Origin: Liolophura sinensis
Lineage: Eukaryota; Mollusca; Polyplacophora; Chitonida; Chitonidae
Reading direction: 5' to 3'
NCBI RefSeq assembly: GCF_032854445.1
Contig: NC_088306.1
Span: 20,681,764 to 20,745,763 of the forward strand
Length of the DNA stretch: 64,000 bases
The notes under the pieces were generated by a model. It was not told where the DNA came from. It did not search any database and saw nothing but the letters and a program-made list of their open reading frames with translations. Shown here one piece after another: positions 19,401 to 64,000 of the stretch. Each line of letters begins with the position of its first letter. The stretch's first letter is position 1. The translations under genes and the position numbers were made by a program.

Positions 19401-22031
19401 TCCTTTGCTATACTCTATTCTTGGAATTATAAGCTAGGAAATCTGTAAATGATAAAATCTGGTATGAAGTGGTTTCATTAAAGTTCCGTAATCTTTCTAA
19501 GGATACAACAACAAACATACGTGTATCACTGTATGTACGATTCTGTATAATTCTGAGTGTTCGTGTGACATTGATTTCAGGTTTACCTTGAAAGCTCAGA
19601 ACTATAGGGAACCCACTGCATAGGTGTCTTAGTCATTTATATCACGTATACTGCAGTGGTTTTACTTTCTCAACATGTTATCAAGACTTTTAAAGTATGA
19701 TTGTGATGTGAATCTTGGAATTTTATTTTTAGAAGCCAAAACACTAGTTAGGAGCATTGCTGATTCTCATTAAACACTACAACATTACACTTTCTGTATG
19801 AACTTCAAAGTCCATCCAACTTTCTCTTCTGTGATTTTTTTGGAAAGGGGGGAAGGGGGATGGAAGGTGGGTAAGTAAAATTGAGCCCACCGTTTGGTTC
19901 CTATCAGTGCAGGCGTAGCAGGAACTGAATTATACTGTTAAAGGCTATACATGTTCATTTTACAGCTTTCAAAACTGTGAGATCTGTTTAAGTCTAAGAC
20001 AGTGGGCAAAGATATTAAGTGGATCGTGTTGTGTAAAAGGCAGTGCTTCTTCATCAGGTTATAATCTGTACTGAGAACTACTGGTGCATGCATAACATCT
20101 CTACGAAATAAGATAGTTTTACCACACAGGTGATCTTATAACCCAACTTTGTGGTAGAATAAACAGTGACTTCTTCAGTTACTAAATGTCAGTGTTTGGG
20201 TCTGCCTCGCCATGGTGTGAGCTTACAGCACTTGTCTGGGCCCCTGTGGGAGTATTGTGGGGGGTAGCAAGCTGACTATGGTTGTGGCCACCAGAACAAG
20301 TTGTCGGGATTCATCATACAGGTAGAGAGAACTCAGATGGACAGGTAGATTGCATCACAGGTTTTGTCTGATGAGCCTCTGGAGGTGAACTTAATTGTTT
20401 TTTTTGTGTGTGCAAAAAGATTAGATGTATTGTGTGAGGATATAAAAATTGCTTCCTGTGAAGTTTATATTGGGTGGTCATGTACATGTATAGTATTATA
20501 CTGTAGACAGAGCTCAGAGAAAACCACTGCCCTTGCACGCTACCTGGACAAGAAACCACCTCAAGGCAAAGTCTCATCTGAAACAGTGGGAGCTTCATAC
20601 AAACCTGCCACGTCACTGCTCATTTCTCACACAGCATGAGAATAATGCATTTAGTCAAATTACACCATAATGATCCTATGGCTGAAAAGTGACTCAATCA
20701 ACCGGGTTCAAGTCCTGCCTTGGACCAGGAATTTGTAGATTTTTTACTCTCACTGTTTGTGGGGGTTTTGGCGACAAAAAGTGTTTGATCCTGCAAGTGT
20801 AGTAATTTGTGTAGATAACTTTCGTCTTCCACCAGTATGGTGCGCATATCTGTGTCGGTTGTCAGTGTATTGCCAGAGATCTATAGACATTGATCATGTG
20901 TGGTAAAATTTGATGAGTATAGGGTTAAACAACAATGAAATAAATTAATACATCTTGTAATACACCTGTACATGAATACCCAAGTACTTTTAAGTAGAAT
21001 TTAGATTTGTTTTAAATTCTCTGTGAATTAAAATTTTATCTAGGTAGCGTAATGGTGAGTCACCAACAAATATACAAAAACAAAGCGGTAATGACAATGT
21101 ACAAAATTGCAGTGTTTTAAAAAGCGCCTTTTTCATACTTGTTGATACGCACATGTACGGGTCTCTGTATTGGTACGTGTACACTGGCTTGTTTATATCT
21201 GTGATGACTGACTTAATTATCTGTACCAGTATGTGTCATGGTTATCATCCAGAGAGAGAAAGTGAGTCAAAAGTATAGATCTATTTGTCTTGTCTATAGA
21301 CTGGTCACTTCTCACCGGCTAGGCCTGTTTTTATCTATGACTAACTCTGACCACAGGGGAGTGATGACATAGAAGCATAGTCTGTTACCATGGCAACCGG
21401 AAATGTTCCTAACACTGTGCTCCTCGTCAAAGCTTTTCTTCAGTTAAATACAAAGCAGATTTTGAATTCAGACTATAAGCAGGGATTAACAGGATATGTG
21501 GTGGTTATGTTGGAGAATGGCTGAAACAGTGGGTGTTTTTATTATTACATTACCATAGGCTATGTTATCAGAAATTTGTTGTCTTCAAGGTGCGTTATAG
21601 TCTTCAATTTGGGAAGTCTTCGCATGCCCTGTTGGCTCAGACAACATTATCGTGTCTAAATCTGATAAATTACTGGGTTGTGGTATTTGTAAATTTTTAT
21701 TATGATCATTTTTAATATGGTGTTCTCTGGTTTGGTTTACCATGTACATGTACATATTACTATGTTTTAGTATTGATGTCTTACTGTCATGTTGATTTTA
21801 TGACCGTGCATGCACTTACTGTTTGTTTGATAAAATACCTGTGTTACTAATGAAAGCTTACAAGTACACATGTGATTTTGATACATATATATTACTGTAT
21901 TTTTATATTCGTGTATTGTGGTGTTATGGTTTCAATACGTTTTCTGTGGTTTGTGTACATTACATGTGTGCTGTATGGTTTTGATTTATTTTTGTTCACT
22001 GCCATTAGAACTTGTTCACCCTGTTTTTCAG
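16400..22031. other. PAK 5' region / first intron, no gene confirmed
   Basis: Presumed intron between a noncoding first exon and the ATG exon. It holds one SINE-A copy (19122-19258) and a C-run near 18040-18063. An open plus-strand stretch follows an acceptor-like GTAGACAG at 20503-20510 and reads SSEKTTALARYLDKKPPQGK, then VSSETVGASYKPA... to a TGA at 20638. It looks coding-like but has no donor and no recognised homology. Confidence 0.5.
19122..19258 (-). mobile_element. 5'-truncated SINE family A
   Basis: TTTATTTATTTATTTGATTGG tail, body through CATGACCATCCGCAGGTTGC, then truncated. Confidence 0.85.
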
Positions 22032-22065
22032 ACAACTGGCGGCTGTCCAGTATTGTGAGATGAAC

Positions 22066-62161
<40,096 letters not shown>

Positions 62162-62198
62162 AGTTGGTGCTGGACCATCAACTGATTTACTTTATGCA

Positions 62199-62768
62199 GT
62201 AAGTATTATATGTATATCTGTTCATGGAAGTTTGTGTCATTTTGCATGAAGGTTTACCTTGATGTAAAGTTTATGTGCAGTAGCCCAGCTGAACAACTTG
62301 CAAAGTTAACTGTAAATATTAGGTAAACCTTAACATTCCCTTGAAAAAAGTAAACAAAAAAAAAAATTTAATTTTCCCATAACATACATGTATCTGTATA
62401 TCTGTTGGAAGTTTGTGTCATCTTGCATGAAGTTTTACCCTGATGTAAAGTTTATGTGCAGGAACCCAGCTGAACAACTTGCAAAGGTAACTGTAAATAT
62501 TAGGTAAACCACAACATTCCCTTGAAAAAGGGGTAAACAAAAAAATGTAATTTTCCCATAACATATTCAGTCACAGTCACCATATAAACATGTAATAGGT
62601 AGGCATACGTACATGTATGCATTTTAGAACTGATTACAGCTTATTACAGCTTAACAGCAGGTTAATCATTTTGAGAGTATGAAATTCTGATAATTGATGC
62701 AATGAATCTACGTTTAAATTTCTTACCATGCAGGTCTATCTCTAATAATCTTTCATGTCTCTTTTCAG
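62199..62768 (+). other. PAK: Candidate 3' UTR intron of PAK
   Basis: A perfect GTAAGT at 62199 lies 37 nt after the stop codon, and a strong acceptor CTCTTTTCAG ends at 62768. If used, the junction would sit within about 50 nt of the stop and so should not trigger nonsense-mediated decay. The interval contains a tandem duplication of ~175 bp. No AATAAA is seen between the stop and the window end, so the mRNA end is probably beyond this window or uses a variant signal. Confidence 0.4.
62207..62566 (+). repeat. Tandem duplication (~175 bp x 2) in the PAK 3' region
   Basis: GGAAGTTTGTGTCATNTTGC, GATGTAAAGTTTATGTGCAG, CCCAGCTGAACAACTTGCAA, GTAAATATTAGGTAAACC and TTTTCCCATAACATA each occur twice, ~180 bp apart. 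Confidence 0.93.
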
Positions 62769-62904
62769 ATTTTACATCTGCAAATACCACAGCTAATGGC
62801 TGTAAAAGTGACTGGCTGGTTGCTGATGAAGATTTGCCTCAGTTTGTGTGTTTGTGCTGTAAATGAATGGACATGTGCTGGATTTGAATACTGGGGCTGT
62901 GTGT

Positions 62905-63260
62905 CAGTGTCCTGGAAACAGCATTGGCTACGGCTGTGTTGAAACTGGATTCTGGGAACAGCATTGGCTACAGCTGTGTTAGAACATGAATCTGGAAACA
63001 GCATTGGATCCAGCTATACGTGAACTGGTTTCTGGGAGCAGCATTGAATACAGCTGTGCTGGAACTGGTTTCTGGGAGCAGCGTTGAATACAGCTGTGCT
63101 GGAACTGGTTTCTGGGAGCAGCATTGAATACAGCTGTGCTGGAACTGGTTTCTGGGAGCAGCGTTGAATACATCTGTGCTTGAGCTGGTTTCTGGGAGCA
63201 GCATTGAATACAGCTGTGCTGGAACTGGTTTCTGGAAGCAGCATTGGATGCAGTTGTACT
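62905..63260 (+). repeat. 40-bp minisatellite, ~9 copies
   Basis: Unit CTGTGCTGGAACTGGTTTCT plus GGGAGCAGCATTGAATACAG. The middle copies are nearly identical. It lies in the presumed PAK 3' UTR or flank. Confidence 0.93.
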
Positions 63261-64000
63261 AGAACTAGATTCTGGGAATTATTCCTCTGAACAAGGGTAT
63301 TTGTATTTCGGGAACAAGCTGTGGCTGGAGATGTCATTGCTGATGGGAAATTACTGGTCACAAATGCATGTGCTGGAAACTATGTTACATGGCTGGAAAA
63401 ACCTGGACTTACTGAGCTGCTGTAACTTGAGCAGGAAAGTTGAGTGCAAACCAGAACCATGCAGTATTGTAAGAAATTGTACAACAGTATGGAGACTTAT
63501 GTGCTGTCTGGTTACAAGAGTTACTGCCCTTGGTCAGAAAAACGCTAATGACCTGTTTTGGCTGTTTACGAAGAGTTTCATTGACCCATATTACAAAAAA
63601 AACCCAAAAAAACATGAAATATTACTATTCCTATGGATTGGTTGTTGTCGTAACTTGCTTTTTCCAGCTAGCAGAATCCGTCTAATCCCTCGAATCTTGA
63701 TCATCCACGCATATTCATTCAGAGCAAGCCATAGCTATCGCGTCCAGCCAGTGTGATTGGAAAGAAGAAACTGAAGGCATATTTGTATTTGTTGTTTAGA
63801 GTAACTTATCTTGGATTTCAACCGCGTGTTTTGCGTGGCAAAGACATCTGAGTATTCATGCTACATGTGCTTGGAGACATGTGGATACTGTGCGTGTATT
63901 CTACTAACCTACATTTATATATATATATATACACACACACAAGTTATAAAATAGTCTGTGTTGTTGTTGTTCACCGTATTGACCCTCTTCGTGTGTATCT
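63261..64000. other. PAK 3' flank or UTR, no gene confirmed
   Basis: A 170-codon plus-strand ORF (63244-63756) starts inside the 40-bp array and shows no recognisable domain. Its first half looks like decayed array sequence (repeated CTGG.AA.TGG). A (TA)n(CA)n run lies at ~63917-63942. Confidence 0.5.

Noticed and set aside
63244-63756. 170-codon plus-strand ORF after the PAK stop
   Set aside because: Starts inside the 40-bp array and shows no family features; more likely 3' UTR or flank. Kept only as a comment.

Overview
The window is genomic DNA from an intron-rich, AT-rich animal. It carries many short tRNA-derived SINEs whose tails end in AATAAA-type runs, plus an unusual number of minisatellites. 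The repeat style and the protein sequences suggest a lophotrochozoan, most likely a mollusc. That placement is inferred, and no species can be named from the sequence. There are no prokaryotic operons, rRNA genes or CRISPR arrays.

Two protein-coding genes can be assembled exon by exon with consistent reading phase. They are arranged head to head. (1) On the minus strand, 11880 down to 2991, is a seven-exon phospholipid scramblase of 258 codons; its last coding exon is only 27 nt. (2) On the plus strand, 22066 to 62161, is a 14-coding-exon group I p21-activated kinase (PAK1/2/3-like) of 517 codons. It has a proline-rich N-terminus, CRIB and autoinhibitory region, acidic/PIX-like segment and a complete Ser/Thr kinase domain. 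Both genes appear to have spliced 5' UTRs. A CpG-richer patch near 15.9-16.4 kb is the best guess for the PAK promoter and first noncoding exon, but it is unproven.

Layout: 1-2.8 kb, scramblase 3' flank with SINE fragments; 3.0-11.9 kb, scramblase gene, with a 63-bp and a 122-bp minisatellite and a palindromic MITE-like element in its introns; 11.9-22.0 kb, divergent intergenic/5' region; 22-33 kb, PAK intron 1, which holds a possible antisense exon pair near 29.5-30.0 kb; 33-45 kb, PAK intron 2, with a foldback element, 91-bp, 23-bp and 27-bp arrays, and a possible in-frame cassette exon at 41.6 kb; 45-52 kb, intron 3 with a 17-bp array; 52-62 kb, compact exons 4-14; 62.2-64 kb, 3' UTR/flank.

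The most unusual feature is how often the PAK gene has duplicated its own splice junctions. The start of exon 4, with its acceptor, is present about four times in tandem. The end of exon 6, with its donor, has grown into a roughly 14-copy minisatellite; the first extra copy would give an in-frame 18-residue extension. Exon 4 also ends in two perfect donors 15 nt apart. The two genes act in different processes: lipid scrambling or membrane biology, and Rho-GTPase signalling to the cytoskeleton. Nothing in the sequence shows that they cooperate.
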